From Ignavibacteriales bacterium (lineage in GTDB: Bacteria; Bacteroidota; Ignavibacteria; Ignavibacteriales; Ignavibacteriaceae): 64,000 nucleotides of DNA. Positions 43,714 to 52,029 of the stretch are shown here, in pieces. Every line of letters starts with the position of its first letter. Within the stretch, counting starts at the first letter, position 1. The DNA lies in assembly GCA_003538625.1 (NCBI GenBank), contig DPRR01000006.1:372001-436000 (forward strand). The letters are read 5' to 3'. Under the pieces are notes generated by a model, which did no database searches, was not told the origin of the DNA, and saw only the letters and a program-made list of their open reading frames with translations. Position numbers and translations under genes: made by a program.

Positions 43714-45171
43714 ATGGAACAAGTTGTTTTAATTGGATATTTTGTTTCTTTATCTATACTGTTTGTGTTCGGGCTTCATGGATTTGTTATGATGTATTAT
43801 CATCGCAAATATGGCCATAAAAATCCAATACCTAATAAAGATTTTAAAGATGATGTATTAGTAACGATACAACTGCCGCTGTATAATGAAATGTATGTAA
43901 TTGAAAGATTAATTGATTCTGTTTGCGAGATTGACTATCCAAAAGATAAAATGGAAATTCAGGTTCTTGATGATTCTACTGATGAAACTACTACTATCGT
44001 TGCAAAAGTTGTAGAAGAAAAAAAGAAATTAGGATTTGATATTTCACATATCAGAAGAGGCTCGCGTGAAGGATTTAAAGCAGGAGCACTTAAAGAAGGG
44101 ATGAAAATTGCAAAGGGAGAATTTATAGCAATTTTTGATGCCGACTTTATTCCTCAAAAAGAATTTCTAAAGAAAACACTTTCATATTTTACTGACGAAA
44201 AAGTCGGAATGGTTCAGACAAGATGGGAACATCTTAATGGCGACTATTCAATTATAACAAAAGCACAGGCACTTGCTCTTGACGGACATTTTGTAATTGA
44301 ACAGTCTGTTCGAAACAAATCCGGTTTCTTTATAAACTTTAATGGCACCGGCGGTGTTTGGAGAAAAAAATGTATTGAAGATGCCGGTAACTGGCATGCA
44401 GATACATTAACTGAAGATTTGGATTTAAGCTACCGCGCTCAGCTAATTGGATGGAGATTTGTCTTCCTAAAAGATTTTACTTCTCCTGCAGAATTGCCAT
44501 CTGAAATTAACGCTTTGAAGGCACAGCAATTCCGATGGACAAAGGGCGCTGTGGAAACTGCAAAGAAAATTCTTCCATTAGTCTGGAAATCAAAAGTTCC
44601 GCTAAGAGTAAAACTTCAATCAACTTTTCATTTAACCAATAATTTGGTTTTTCCTTTTATATTACTTGCGGCAATTTTAAATGTGCCATTAATTTTTATT
44701 AAGAACAGCGGCGCTCACGAAATTTACTTTGCTATAATGTCTTTATTTGTTCTGGCGTTTGTAAGTTCATTTTTGTTTTATCTTTATTCACAAAAAGATA
44801 TTAGAACAGATTGGCGGAAACGAATTGTACTTTTTCCACTCTTTATGGCAGGCAGTATGGGGCTTGCTGTTAACAATTCCCGTGCGGTTTTTGAAGGTTT
44901 AATGAACAGAAAAAGTGAATTTGTTAGAACACCAAAGTTTAAACAGGAAAGCGATAAAGACACTTTTATCGGCAACAAATATTTAAACAAAAAACTTGGA
45001 TTATCTGTTTTTGTTGAAGCTGTACTTGCCGTTTATTGTTTTATCGGTGTCTTATCTTCAATCTATTTTATGGAATTGGCTTCGATTCCCTTTCAGGTTT
45101 TATTCACTCTGGGATTTTCATTTATCGCATATACATCAATTAAACATGCTTACGCAACAAAGAAAATTTAA
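43714..45171 (+). CDS. Membrane-bound GT2 glycosyltransferase (cellulose synthase-like)
   Basis: 485-residue processive-type family 2 glycosyltransferase. An N-terminal helix is followed by the catalytic domain with Q-L-P-L-Y-N-E, D-D-S-T-D-E-T, the metal-binding F-D-A-D-F, a late T-E-D-L-D-L-S-Y-R and Q-Q-F-R-W at the acceptor site. Four or more membrane helices follow. Similar enzymes make beta-linked polysaccharides or glucosylate lipids; the product is not determined. The neighbours lptE and TPR/GT9 genes suggest an envelope glycan role. Confidence 0.88.
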   Translation: MEQVVLIGYFVSLSILFVFGLHGFVMMYYHRKYGHKNPIPNKDFKDDVLVTIQLPLYNEMYVIERLIDSVCEIDYPKDKMEIQVLDDSTDETTTIVAKVVEEKKKLGFDISHIRRGSREGFKAGALKEGMKIAKGEFIAIFDADFIPQKEFLKKTLSYFTDEKVGMVQTRWEHLNGDYSIITKAQALALDGHFVIEQSVRNKSGFFINFNGTGGVWRKKCIEDAGNWHADTLTEDLDLSYRAQLIGWRFVFLKDFTSPAELPSEINALKAQQFRWTKGAVETAKKILPLVWKSKVPLRVKLQSTFHLTNNLVFPFILLAAILNVPLIFIKNSGAHEIYFAIMSLFVLAFVSSFLFYLYSQKDIRTDWRKRIVLFPLFMAGSMGLAVNNSRAVFEGLMNRKSEFVRTPKFKQESDKDTFIGNKYLNKKLGLSVFVEAVLAVYCFIGVLSSIYFMELASIPFQVLFTLGFSFIAYTSIKHAYATKKI

Positions 45172-45866
45172 TGAACAGTAATTCTTTTGAAGCATTTAAT
45201 CAAAAAGTAAGTTTGATATACGAGTACAACAATAAATCCCCGTTGTTTGCCCGTGTTGCTGAAAATGAAATTGAAAAAAATAATATTGATGAAGCTATCA
45301 GGATCTTAACCGAAGGACTTACCAATCACCCGGATTTTTCAGTTGCGTATTTTTTATTAAGTAAAGCACACACCATTAAAGGTAATTACGGACAAGCATT
45401 AAAATTTGTAAAAAAAGGAAGTGAACTAATTCACTCACCTAAAACTTTTGATTATTATCTACGGGAAATTGATGCGATAAAAAAACAAAGACAACTTTTT
45501 AACGTTTCCCGCTGGGCTGAATCCTCAAACGAAAATTTTACAAACTTTACTTCAGACCAATCAAATAAATCTGAAAAAGAAAAATCTTCTGAAAGCATAG
45601 AAGCTACTCTTAATAAACTTACCGCTGAAATAGAAGGTGCAACCAGATCAATAAATGATGCTAAGAAAAAGATTGAAGACAATCGAATTAAAGAATATTC
45701 AAAAAGTGATTTTATCGTTTCAGAAACTTTAGCTAAAATTTATGTAACTCAAGGTGAGTTTAAGGAAGCTATTTCCGTTTACAAAAAATTAAAACAGAAA
45801 AATCCCGAAAAAGAAACTTACTTCAACTTAAAAATTGATGAGTTAAAAGTTAAACTAAGTTCATAG
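45171..45866 (+). CDS. Tetratricopeptide-repeat protein
   Basis: 231-residue protein without a signal peptide. Residues ~20-95 form two TPR motifs (E-A-I-R-I-L-T-E-G-L, then Y-G-Q-A-L-K-F-V-K-K-G), and residues ~175-228 another (L-A-K-I-Y-V-T-Q-G-E-F-K-E-A). A charged, Ser-rich linker lies between. It is probably an adaptor for other proteins. Its ATG overlaps the stop of the glycosyltransferase gene by one base (TAATG), so it is likely made with it. Confidence 0.83.
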   Translation: MNSNSFEAFNQKVSLIYEYNNKSPLFARVAENEIEKNNIDEAIRILTEGLTNHPDFSVAYFLLSKAHTIKGNYGQALKFVKKGSELIHSPKTFDYYLREIDAIKKQRQLFNVSRWAESSNENFTNFTSDQSNKSEKEKSSESIEATLNKLTAEIEGATRSINDAKKKIEDNRIKEYSKSDFIVSETLAKIYVTQGEFKEAISVYKKLKQKNPEKETYFNLKIDELKVKLSS

Positions 45867-45909
45867 CTTTTACCGTTTTTCCTGCACACTATTTTATTAC
45901 CATTGTATT

Positions 45910-46521
45910 ATGATTGATACAACCAAATATCCTGTTTTACCCCGTAAATTCTATATTCGACCCGTATTAACGGTGGCAAAGGACTTGCTTGGTAAAGTAC
46001 TAATAAGGCAAAATGGTAAAACTTTATTTGCAGGAAGAATTATTGAAGTGGAGGCTTATGATGGAAATGTTGATGAAGCAGCACACACTTTTAAAGGAAA
46101 AACGAAACGCAATGAAGTTATGTTTAATGAAGGCGGATATTTTTATGTGTACTTTACTTATGGTGCCCATTTTTGCTGTAATGTCGTTACAGGAAAGCAA
46201 AATCATGGTTCTGCAGTTTTAATTCGTGCTCTTGAACCTTTAAGCGGTATTGATGAAATGATAAAAAACAGATTTGGTAGAAAATTGAAAAACGAAAAAG
46301 AAATATTCAATCTTACAAGCGGGCCCGGAAAAGTTTGTAAAGCTTTTGGGTTTAACCGGGAACACACTGGTTTAGATTTAACTAATAGCCAGGTTTTTAT
46401 ATTAGATCGACCAAAACTTAAAAAAGACAGGATCGGTATTTCCAAAAGAATCGGTATTACAAAATCAATTAATTTACAATGGCGATTTTTTGAAATCGGA
46501 AATCCATATTTATCAAGATGA
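45910..46521 (+). CDS. DNA-3-methyladenine glycosylase (AAG/MPG type)
   Basis: 203-residue base-excision enzyme of the mammalian AAG/YxlJ family, of typical bacterial length. Motifs: D-L-L-G-K-V-L-I-R, the catalytic-loop E-V-E-A-Y at residues ~48-52 (Glu activates water), D-E-A-A-H-T-F-K-G-K-T-K-R-N with damaged-base contacts, and T-Y-G-A-H-F-C-C-N-V-V. It removes alkylated purines and hypoxanthine. The stop overlaps the next start (ATGA). Confidence 0.93.
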   Translation: MIDTTKYPVLPRKFYIRPVLTVAKDLLGKVLIRQNGKTLFAGRIIEVEAYDGNVDEAAHTFKGKTKRNEVMFNEGGYFYVYFTYGAHFCCNVVTGKQNHGSAVLIRALEPLSGIDEMIKNRFGRKLKNEKEIFNLTSGPGKVCKAFGFNREHTGLDLTNSQVFILDRPKLKKDRIGISKRIGITKSINLQWRFFEIGNPYLSR

Positions 46522-47549
46522 CACAGGAACCAAAAAATATTTTAATTGTCAGAACCGATAGAATTGGTGATGTTATTTTAACTTTACCTTTAGCAGGTTT
46601 GATAAAAAAAGAGTATCCAAAAGCAAAGATCTCTTTTCTTCTTCGTGAATACACTAAAAATATAGTTAGCGATCATCCTTTTATTGATGAAGTAATAGTG
46701 CTTAAAGAAATTAATGACAAGATAAGTTTTTTTGATAACCTGGATTTGATTAAATCAAAAATGTTTGATATTTGCATTGTAGCACGACCATCATTTATAA
46801 TTGCAATGATTTTATTCTTTAGCGGAATAAAAAACAGAATTGGAACGGGTTATAGATGGTACTCTTTATTTTTCAATCAAAGAGTTTATGAACACAGAAA
46901 GAATGCTGAACGACACGAACTTGAATACAATGTTAACTTGCTTGAAAAGATTGGTATAAAAAATAATGTTAATGAAGATAATGTCTCTTACAATTTAACT
47001 GTTGATGATAGTTCATTACAAAATGTAATTCAAATTCTGGTGGATGAAAAAATAAATCTTCAAAAGCCAATTATTATTGTTCACCCCGGCAGCGGCGGCA
47101 GTTCTGTTGATTTGCCAATTGAAACATTTTCCGAACTGGTTGACAAACTTGATAATGATAATTATCAAATCATATTAACCGGTAATAAAAATGAAACTAC
47201 ATTATGCAATAAAATTAAATCATCACCTAACGTAAAAAATTTTGCAGGTAAATTTAATCTTGAGGAACTGTCAGCATTAATAAGTAAGTCCTCAATATTT
47301 ATTTCTAATTCAACCGGACCGATACACATAGCAGCCGCATTAGGAAAATTTACTGTTGGATTTTATCCTAAAATTGTTTCATGTTCGCAGGAACGCTGGG
47401 GTCCTTACACGAGAAAAAAATTAGTGTATGTACCTCAAATTGATTGTAAAAATTGTACACGTCAGCAGTGCGAAAAATTGAATTGCATGAATTCCATCGA
47501 TATTAGTAATGTGTACAGCGATATTAAAAATGTTCTAAATAAAATTTAA
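46518..47549 (+). CDS. GT9 glycosyltransferase (heptosyltransferase family)
   Basis: 343-residue ADP-heptose:LPS heptosyltransferase-like enzyme. N-terminal I-L-I-V-R-T-D-R-I-G-D-V-I-L-T-L-P is the family signature. The C-terminal nucleotide-sugar site is H-P-G-S-G-G-S-S-V and S-N-S-T-G-P-I-H-I-A-A-A. A Cys cluster near the end (C-K-N-C-T-R-Q-Q-C-E-K-L-N-C-M) is common in this family. It probably extends the LPS core; lptE and GT2 nearby agree. ATG overlaps the glycosylase stop by four bases. Confidence 0.9.
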   Translation: MTQEPKNILIVRTDRIGDVILTLPLAGLIKKEYPKAKISFLLREYTKNIVSDHPFIDEVIVLKEINDKISFFDNLDLIKSKMFDICIVARPSFIIAMILFFSGIKNRIGTGYRWYSLFFNQRVYEHRKNAERHELEYNVNLLEKIGIKNNVNEDNVSYNLTVDDSSLQNVIQILVDEKINLQKPIIIVHPGSGGSSVDLPIETFSELVDKLDNDNYQIILTGNKNETTLCNKIKSSPNVKNFAGKFNLEELSALISKSSIFISNSTGPIHIAAALGKFTVGFYPKIVSCSQERWGPYTRKKLVYVPQIDCKNCTRQQCEKLNCMNSIDISNVYSDIKNVLNKI

Positions 47550-47559
47550 GGAGCAGGTA

Positions 47560-48363
47560 ATGAAATCCTTTTCAAAAATAAAATTATTAAATACTTTTCT
47601 TGTAATCATAATTGCTGCATCTATACAATCCTTTGCACAAAGCAGCGATGAATTCAGAAAGCATGAAAACATTGCTTTTCGCGAAGGTGAGAAACTTACT
47701 TTTGATGTTAAGTATGGTTTTGTTACTGCAGGAATTGCATCTTTTGAAATACCAAAAATTAAAAAAATATCCGGACGTAATGCCTACCACGTAACTTTTG
47801 AAGTTAATACTGTTCCTACTTTTGATGCTTTTTTTAAAGTGCGCGATAGATACGAAACTTACATTGATGTTGAAGGTCTTTTCCCCTGGAGATTTGAACA
47901 ACACATACGCGAAGGAAATTACTCAAGAGATTTTTCCGCTTTCTTTGATCAAAGAAAAGGCAAAGCAAAAACAACAGGTGGTGAATATGATATTCCTAAA
48001 TACGTTAACGATATTGTTTCCGCATTCTTTTATGCAAGAACACTTGATTACTCAAACTTAAAAGTCGGCGATAAAATTCCGTTAAAGAATTTTTATAAAG
48101 ACAAAGTTTATGATCTTGATGTAGTTTATCATGGTAAAGAAACGATAGAAGTTGCCGCTGGCAAATTCGAATGCATCATCGTCGAACCATTAGTGCAGGA
48201 AGGCGGACTCTTCAAAAACGAAGGCAGCATAATGTTATGGATGACCAACGACGATGCCAAAATGCCCGTACGTGTTAAAACTAAAGTTGTAGTCGGTGCC
48301 ATCAATTCTGATCTTACAAGCTATAGCGGCGTGTATGGTAAACTGACCTCCAAACGTAAATAG
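47560..48363 (+). CDS. DUF3108-domain exported protein
   Basis: 267-residue protein with a signal peptide ending at S-F-A-Q. The rest is a DUF3108 beta-rich domain: F-R-E-G-E-K-L-T-F-D-V-K-Y-G, a V-R-D-R-Y-E-T-Y-I-D strand, and M-L-W-M-T-N-D-D-A-K-M-P-V-R near the end. The family is periplasmic and of unknown function, often near envelope genes. An AAGGAG ribosome-binding site lies upstream and the gene is 10 bases after the GT9 gene. Confidence 0.87.
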   Translation: MKSFSKIKLLNTFLVIIIAASIQSFAQSSDEFRKHENIAFREGEKLTFDVKYGFVTAGIASFEIPKIKKISGRNAYHVTFEVNTVPTFDAFFKVRDRYETYIDVEGLFPWRFEQHIREGNYSRDFSAFFDQRKGKAKTTGGEYDIPKYVNDIVSAFFYARTLDYSNLKVGDKIPLKNFYKDKVYDLDVVYHGKETIEVAAGKFECIIVEPLVQEGGLFKNEGSIMLWMTNDDAKMPVRVKTKVVVGAINSDLTSYSGVYGKLTSKRK

Positions 48364-48376
48364 TTATTTCTTTTGT

Positions 48377-48398
48377 CATTCCCGCGCAAGCGGGAATG
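48377..48398. repeat. CATTCCCGC palindrome with GCAA loop
   Basis: Perfect 9-bp inverted repeat CATTCCCGC / GCGGGAATG around GCAA, a GNRA-type tetraloop, 13 bases after the DUF3108 stop. GTCATTCCCGCGCAAGCGGG-type palindromes are dispersed in many bacterial genomes. GC-rich compared with its surroundings. It may end transcription or stabilise the 3' end, but there is no T run. Confidence 0.75.
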
Positions 48399-48580
48399 AA
48401 CTTCCAATCAATTAATTTAATTGCCCCCATCAAATTATTATCATAAAATAATTATTGCTACATGTAGACTTTTAAAATCATTTTATTTAGTTTGCCAGTG
48501 AGGGTTGATTTTTAGGTCATATTCAGCACAATCAAACCATCAAATTTTAATTATTATTTCAAATTTTATGGGAGGCAGGT

Positions 48581-49837
48581 ATGAAGAAATTTGGGTTACT
48601 AATAATCTTCTTTTGCACAATTTCAACTCTAAATGCACAAATTTCATTAACTGGAGTTGGTACTTATACACAAGATTTTAATTCATTAGCTGGGACAGGA
48701 ACTTCCTCAACATTACCAACAGGCTGGTATCTTTCTGAATCTGGTACTAGTGCAAATACCCTTTATACTGCAGGATCAGGTTCAAATAATACGGGGGATA
48801 CATATAGCTTCGGTACAACGTTTATAGATAGAGCATTTGGTGGACTGAGATCTGGTTCATTGATACCAGTTATTGGTGCAAGTTTCACTAATAATACTGG
48901 GTCAGCTATTACTCAAATTTCAATTACCTATACAGGAGAACAATGGAGAGCGGGAGTCTTGAATAGAGGAGCCGCTGACAGATTGGATTTTCAGTTAAGT
49001 ACTGATGCTGCAAGTTTGACTACCGGAACGTGGACAGATTATGATGCATTAGATTTTTACAGTCCAAATATAAATACTACGCTTGGTGCAAAAGACGGAA
49101 ATTCTGCGGAGAATAGAACAATAATTTCATTTACTATTACAGGTTTGAATATAATAAATGGAGCTACATTTTGGATACGATGGACAGATTTTGATATTAC
49201 TAGTACTGATGATGCTCTCGCTATAGATGATTTTTCAATTGATCAGTCTGCACTCCCCGTAGAACTTTCATCCTTCTCAGCCACAACAATTGGTTCTATT
49301 GTTAAGTTAAACTGGCAGACTGAAACCGAAGTTAACAATTATGGATTTGATATCCTTCGACAAGCTGAAGATGAAAAAGTATGGACGAAGATTGGGTTTG
49401 TAAATGGTTACGGCAACAGCAACTCACCAAGGAGTTATTCTTACGAAGATAAAAACCTGCCTGGCGGTAGGCAAGGTGTTACTGCAGGTAAATATGCCTA
49501 CAGATTAAAACAAATTGATAACGATGGGCAGTTTGAATACTCAAAAGTTATTGAGGTTGATTTTGGCGCACCGAAGAAATTTGAGTTGAGCCAGAATTAT
49601 CCAAATCCATTTAACCCTGTTACAACTATCCGTTTTAATTTATCCGAAGCCGGTAATGTAAAAATTACTTTATTTAATATACTGGGACAGGAAATAAAAA
49701 CTATTGTAAATGATTTTAAAGAATCAGGTGTACACACAATAAACTTTGATGCAAGTGATCTTAACAGCGGAATGTACATTTATAAATTAGAATCCGGTTC
49801 TTTTATCCAAACAAGAAAAATGACTTTGGTTAAATAA
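48581..49837 (+). CDS. Secreted protein with T9SS domain and an in-frame palindrome insertion
   Basis: 418-residue exported protein. After the signal peptide (ends near L-N-A-Q), residues ~25-225 form a jelly-roll-like domain (Y-T-Q-D-F-N-S-L-A-G-T-G-T start). The fibronectin-like linker (L-P-V-E-L-S-S-F-S-A-T-T) and the sorting domain QNYPNPFNPVTTIRFN with terminal RKMTLVK follow. Within the linker, L-P-G-G-R-Q-G-V is encoded by a palindrome-like segment at 49456-49476 that the three related linkers lack. A GGGAGG ribosome-binding site precedes the ATG. The 164-bp repeat, with a terminator, follows 49 bases after the stop. Confidence 0.87.
   Translation: MKKFGLLIIFFCTISTLNAQISLTGVGTYTQDFNSLAGTGTSSTLPTGWYLSESGTSANTLYTAGSGSNNTGDTYSFGTTFIDRAFGGLRSGSLIPVIGASFTNNTGSAITQISITYTGEQWRAGVLNRGAADRLDFQLSTDAASLTTGTWTDYDALDFYSPNINTTLGAKDGNSAENRTIISFTITGLNIINGATFWIRWTDFDITSTDDALAIDDFSIDQSALPVELSSFSATTIGSIVKLNWQTETEVNNYGFDILRQAEDEKVWTKIGFVNGYGNSNSPRSYSYEDKNLPGGRQGVTAGKYAYRLKQIDNDGQFEYSKVIEVDFGAPKKFELSQNYPNPFNPVTTIRFNLSEAGNVKITLFNILGQEIKTIVNDFKESGVHTINFDASDLNSGMYIYKLESGSFIQTRKMTLVK
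49456..49476. repeat. Imperfect palindrome inside the T9SS protein gene
   Basis: CCTGCC-TGGCGGTAGG-CAAGG, a near-inverted repeat of a type (CCTGCC...GGCAGG) that is often dispersed in FCB genomes. It is read in frame as L-P-G-G-R-Q-G between K-N and V-T-A-G-K-Y. Paralogous linkers in the window pass directly from the preceding turn to G-K-Y or G-R-Y. Confidence 0.6.
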
Positions 49838-49886
49838 TTATATAAATCCACTCAAGTAGATCGTGCAGATTGGCCTCCACAAAAAC

Positions 49887-49912
49887 AAAGGCTCAGGTAA
49901 CTGAGCCTTTTT
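49887..49912 (+). terminator. Terminator within repeat copy 1
   Basis: AGGCTCAG / CTGAGCCT stem with GTAA loop and T tail, 49 bases downstream of the T9SS gene stop at 49837. Confidence 0.88.
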
Positions 49913-49919
49913 GATTTCG

Positions 49920-49972
49920 ACCTCACCCTTAATCCCTCTCCTTTGTAAGGAGAGGGAAAGAAAGGGTGAGGT
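49920..49972 (+). repeat. 53-bp palindromic core, orientation A
   Basis: ACCTCACCCTT at one end, GGTGAGGT at the other, with an inner CCCTCTCC / GGAGAGGG stem. The two arms differ internally (AAT versus AAGAA), giving a readable orientation. The sequence is the exact reverse complement of 51892-51944. Confidence 0.92.
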
Positions 49973-50375
49973 TGTTTTACATTTACTAATTGATTAGAAT
50001 TTTTGTTTAACCTAAGTTGCTTATAACTATTTGATAAAAAATTAAAGAGAGTTTGATTGATATTTTAGTAAAGATTGGACCAGACTGTATTAAAGAGTAT
50101 TAATTTTTAAAAGCATTCAATTTGATTCAGAGATAATTAATCACCACTAACAGTTTCTATACAAACACCTCCCACCTGATAAAACAATTAGAAATGTCTC
50201 CACGTAAGAAGAACGAGATCATTTTTAATTCTTTGGATGTAGTTCCTTTTTCATCCCATTGCTCGATTTTAGCAACGTAAATATTTTCATATACTTTATG
50301 AAGAATATGATGTAGAATAGTTGATAACTAGCCAAGTATGAGCTACAGACTTCAAAAAGTAAAAGGAACTTTTTT

Positions 50376-51797
50376 ATGAAAACAATCTATATGCTGCTTA
50401 TTTTATTATTTTCATTAATTGAGATTAATTACAGTCAAGAATTTCCTGATGAAATAATATTTTATTCAAATGGAAGCACTTTTTCACCAATAGTTTATAT
50501 TCAAGGCAATGCCGCAATTCTATGGACTTTTGATGACAGTACGACTAGCTCAGTACCAAACCCGATAAAAAATTATGGGTTTGATCATCTTAGAATGAAC
50601 CGATTAAAAATAACCCCTTGGAACGCATTAGTAGGAATTAATATTGGTTGCAACGGAAATAAATTTGGCTCTGACACCGTTTCATATCAACCAGGTCAAG
50701 AAGTTTCTAAAGTTGAACATTTAGATTTAGCTGCGCCTTATTTATTATTGTGGTACTCATCTTACAATATGATTGATACGCTAATCTTTAATAATTTTAT
50801 TAGTCTGGAAATGCTTGAGTACAACAATTCAACTACATTTAAATATATTTCCCTTGAAAATACACAAAATCTAAAACAAATAAGTGTTGAAGAAGATAGT
50901 CTTCAAACTCTTGATCTTTCGGAGAGTACAGCAATTCGGGAAATTAGAGCTTCCTTAAATGTTTTAACAGAGATGATCTTACCTGATGGTATAACACAAC
51001 TTAATCATATTTGTTTTAGAGATAACCCCCAACTAACAAATCCTTTTCTCTTTAATAATATGGAAAATTTTCCATTAGTATCAGAATTATTTATTAAAAG
51101 CACTAATCAAAATGGAATATTGTCAATACACCAGACATTTAGTAATTCCATAGATTTTATGGCAATGGAAAATTATTATACAACGATTGATTTTTCCGGA
51201 GCATTTCAAAATCCTGCAGGTCGGGCTGAAATTCATTTACAAAATAATTATATAAACAGTATAAACATTGAAGGGTGTAAACAAATAAAATATCTTGATT
51301 TGACTACTAATAATTTGTCAAGTGATTCTGTTGATAAAGTATTACAACAGCTTGATGCTTTTGGTACAACGAATGGGTTAATTGATCTTCGAGAAAATGC
51401 CATTCCGACTTCTACCGGGTTGTTGCATGCATCGAATCTAATAGCAAAAAATTGGACAGTATTAACGGAAAGCACGACTTTTATTAATGAAGATTCAACT
51501 TTTATACCTTTAGATTTTGAATTATCACAAAACTATCCGAATCCATTCAATCCTGAAACAAAGATAAAATACCAGCTTCCAAATGAAAGCAAAGTGATAA
51601 TTAAAATTTATAATATTCTTGGATCTGAGGTTAAGGAACTAGTTAATGAAATAAAGAAAGCGGGAGCTTATGAAATAAACTTTAATGCTGAAAATTTGTC
51701 CAGCGGGATTTATTTCTACCGTTTACAGGTTGGAGACCCTTCATCAAACTCAGGCCTGAGTTTTATGGAAATAAAAAAAATGACGTTATTGAAATAG
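50376..51797 (+). CDS. Secreted repeat-rich protein with T9SS sorting domain
   Basis: 473-residue exported protein with a signal peptide (ends near N-Y-S-Q). Residues ~110-370 have irregular leucine-rich-like repeats (H-L-D-L-A-A-P, Q-T-L-D-L-S-E-S, L-N-H-I-C-F-R-D-N, K-Y-L-D-L-T-T-N-N-L), probably a solenoid for binding. The C-terminal sorting domain has QNYPNPFNPETKIKYQ and ends K-K-M-T-L-L-K. Unlike four others here it has no fibronectin-like linker. The whole gene lies between two 164-bp direct repeats, so it could be lost or copied by recombination between them. Confidence 0.85.
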   Translation: MKTIYMLLILLFSLIEINYSQEFPDEIIFYSNGSTFSPIVYIQGNAAILWTFDDSTTSSVPNPIKNYGFDHLRMNRLKITPWNALVGINIGCNGNKFGSDTVSYQPGQEVSKVEHLDLAAPYLLLWYSSYNMIDTLIFNNFISLEMLEYNNSTTFKYISLENTQNLKQISVEEDSLQTLDLSESTAIREIRASLNVLTEMILPDGITQLNHICFRDNPQLTNPFLFNNMENFPLVSELFIKSTNQNGILSIHQTFSNSIDFMAMENYYTTIDFSGAFQNPAGRAEIHLQNNYINSINIEGCKQIKYLDLTTNNLSSDSVDKVLQQLDAFGTTNGLIDLRENAIPTSTGLLHASNLIAKNWTVLTESTTFINEDSTFIPLDFELSQNYPNPFNPETKIKYQLPNESKVIIKIYNILGSEVKELVNEIKKAGAYEINFNAENLSSGIYFYRLQVGDPSSNSGLSFMEIKKMTLLK

Positions 51798-51858
51798 CGT
51801 GATTGGATAACAACTAAGAATAATCCAAAAATTTTTAATAATAATTGCTATTTATTAA

Positions 51859-51884
51859 AAAGGCTCAGGTAACTGAGCCTTTTT
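51859..51884 (+). terminator. Terminator within repeat copy 2
   Basis: AGGCTCAG / CTGAGCCT stem, GTAA loop, T tail, 61 bases after the stop of the 50376-51797 gene. Confidence 0.88.
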
Positions 51885-51891
51885 GATTTCG

Positions 51892-51944
51892 ACCTCACCC
51901 TTTCTTTCCCTCTCCTTACAAAGGAGAGGGATTAAGGGTGAGGT
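51892..51944 (+). repeat. 53-bp palindromic core, orientation B
   Basis: Base-for-base reverse complement of 49920-49972, set in the same flanks. The arms read CCCTTTCTTTCCC first here, but CCCTTAATCCC first in copy 1. Confidence 0.92.
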
Positions 51945-52029
51945 TGTTTTACATTTACTAATTGATTAGAATTTTTCTTTAACCTAAGTTGCTTATAAGT
52001 ATTTGATAAAAAATTAAAGAGATCTTAAA

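Larger units (their letters stand above)
49887..50050 (+). repeat. 164-bp direct repeat, copy 1 (terminator + palindrome + tail)
   Basis: Starts with a terminator (49887-49912), continues with a 53-bp palindromic core (49920-49972) and ends with a 78-base AT-rich tail. Copy 2 at 51859-52022 is identical outside the core except for two substitutions in the tail. The core is reverse-complemented between copies. Confidence 0.92.
49838..50375. other. 538-base gap: repeat copy, then low-information spacer
   Basis: Holds the 164-bp repeat (49887-50050). The rest (50051-50375) has no recognised gene on the plus strand. On the minus strand an open frame without start codon (50157-50327) encodes I-Y-V-A-K-I-E-Q-W-D-E-K-like residues, possibly a gene remnant. 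An AAAAGGAAC ribosome-binding site at the end serves the next gene. Confidence 0.5.
51859..52022 (+). repeat. 164-bp direct repeat, copy 2 (core reversed)
   Basis: Same order as copy 1: terminator 51859-51884, core 51892-51944, tail to 52022. Offset from copy 1 is exactly 1972 bases with no indels. The tail ends 7 bases before the creatininase-family ATG and provides its AAAGAGA ribosome-binding site. Confidence 0.92.
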
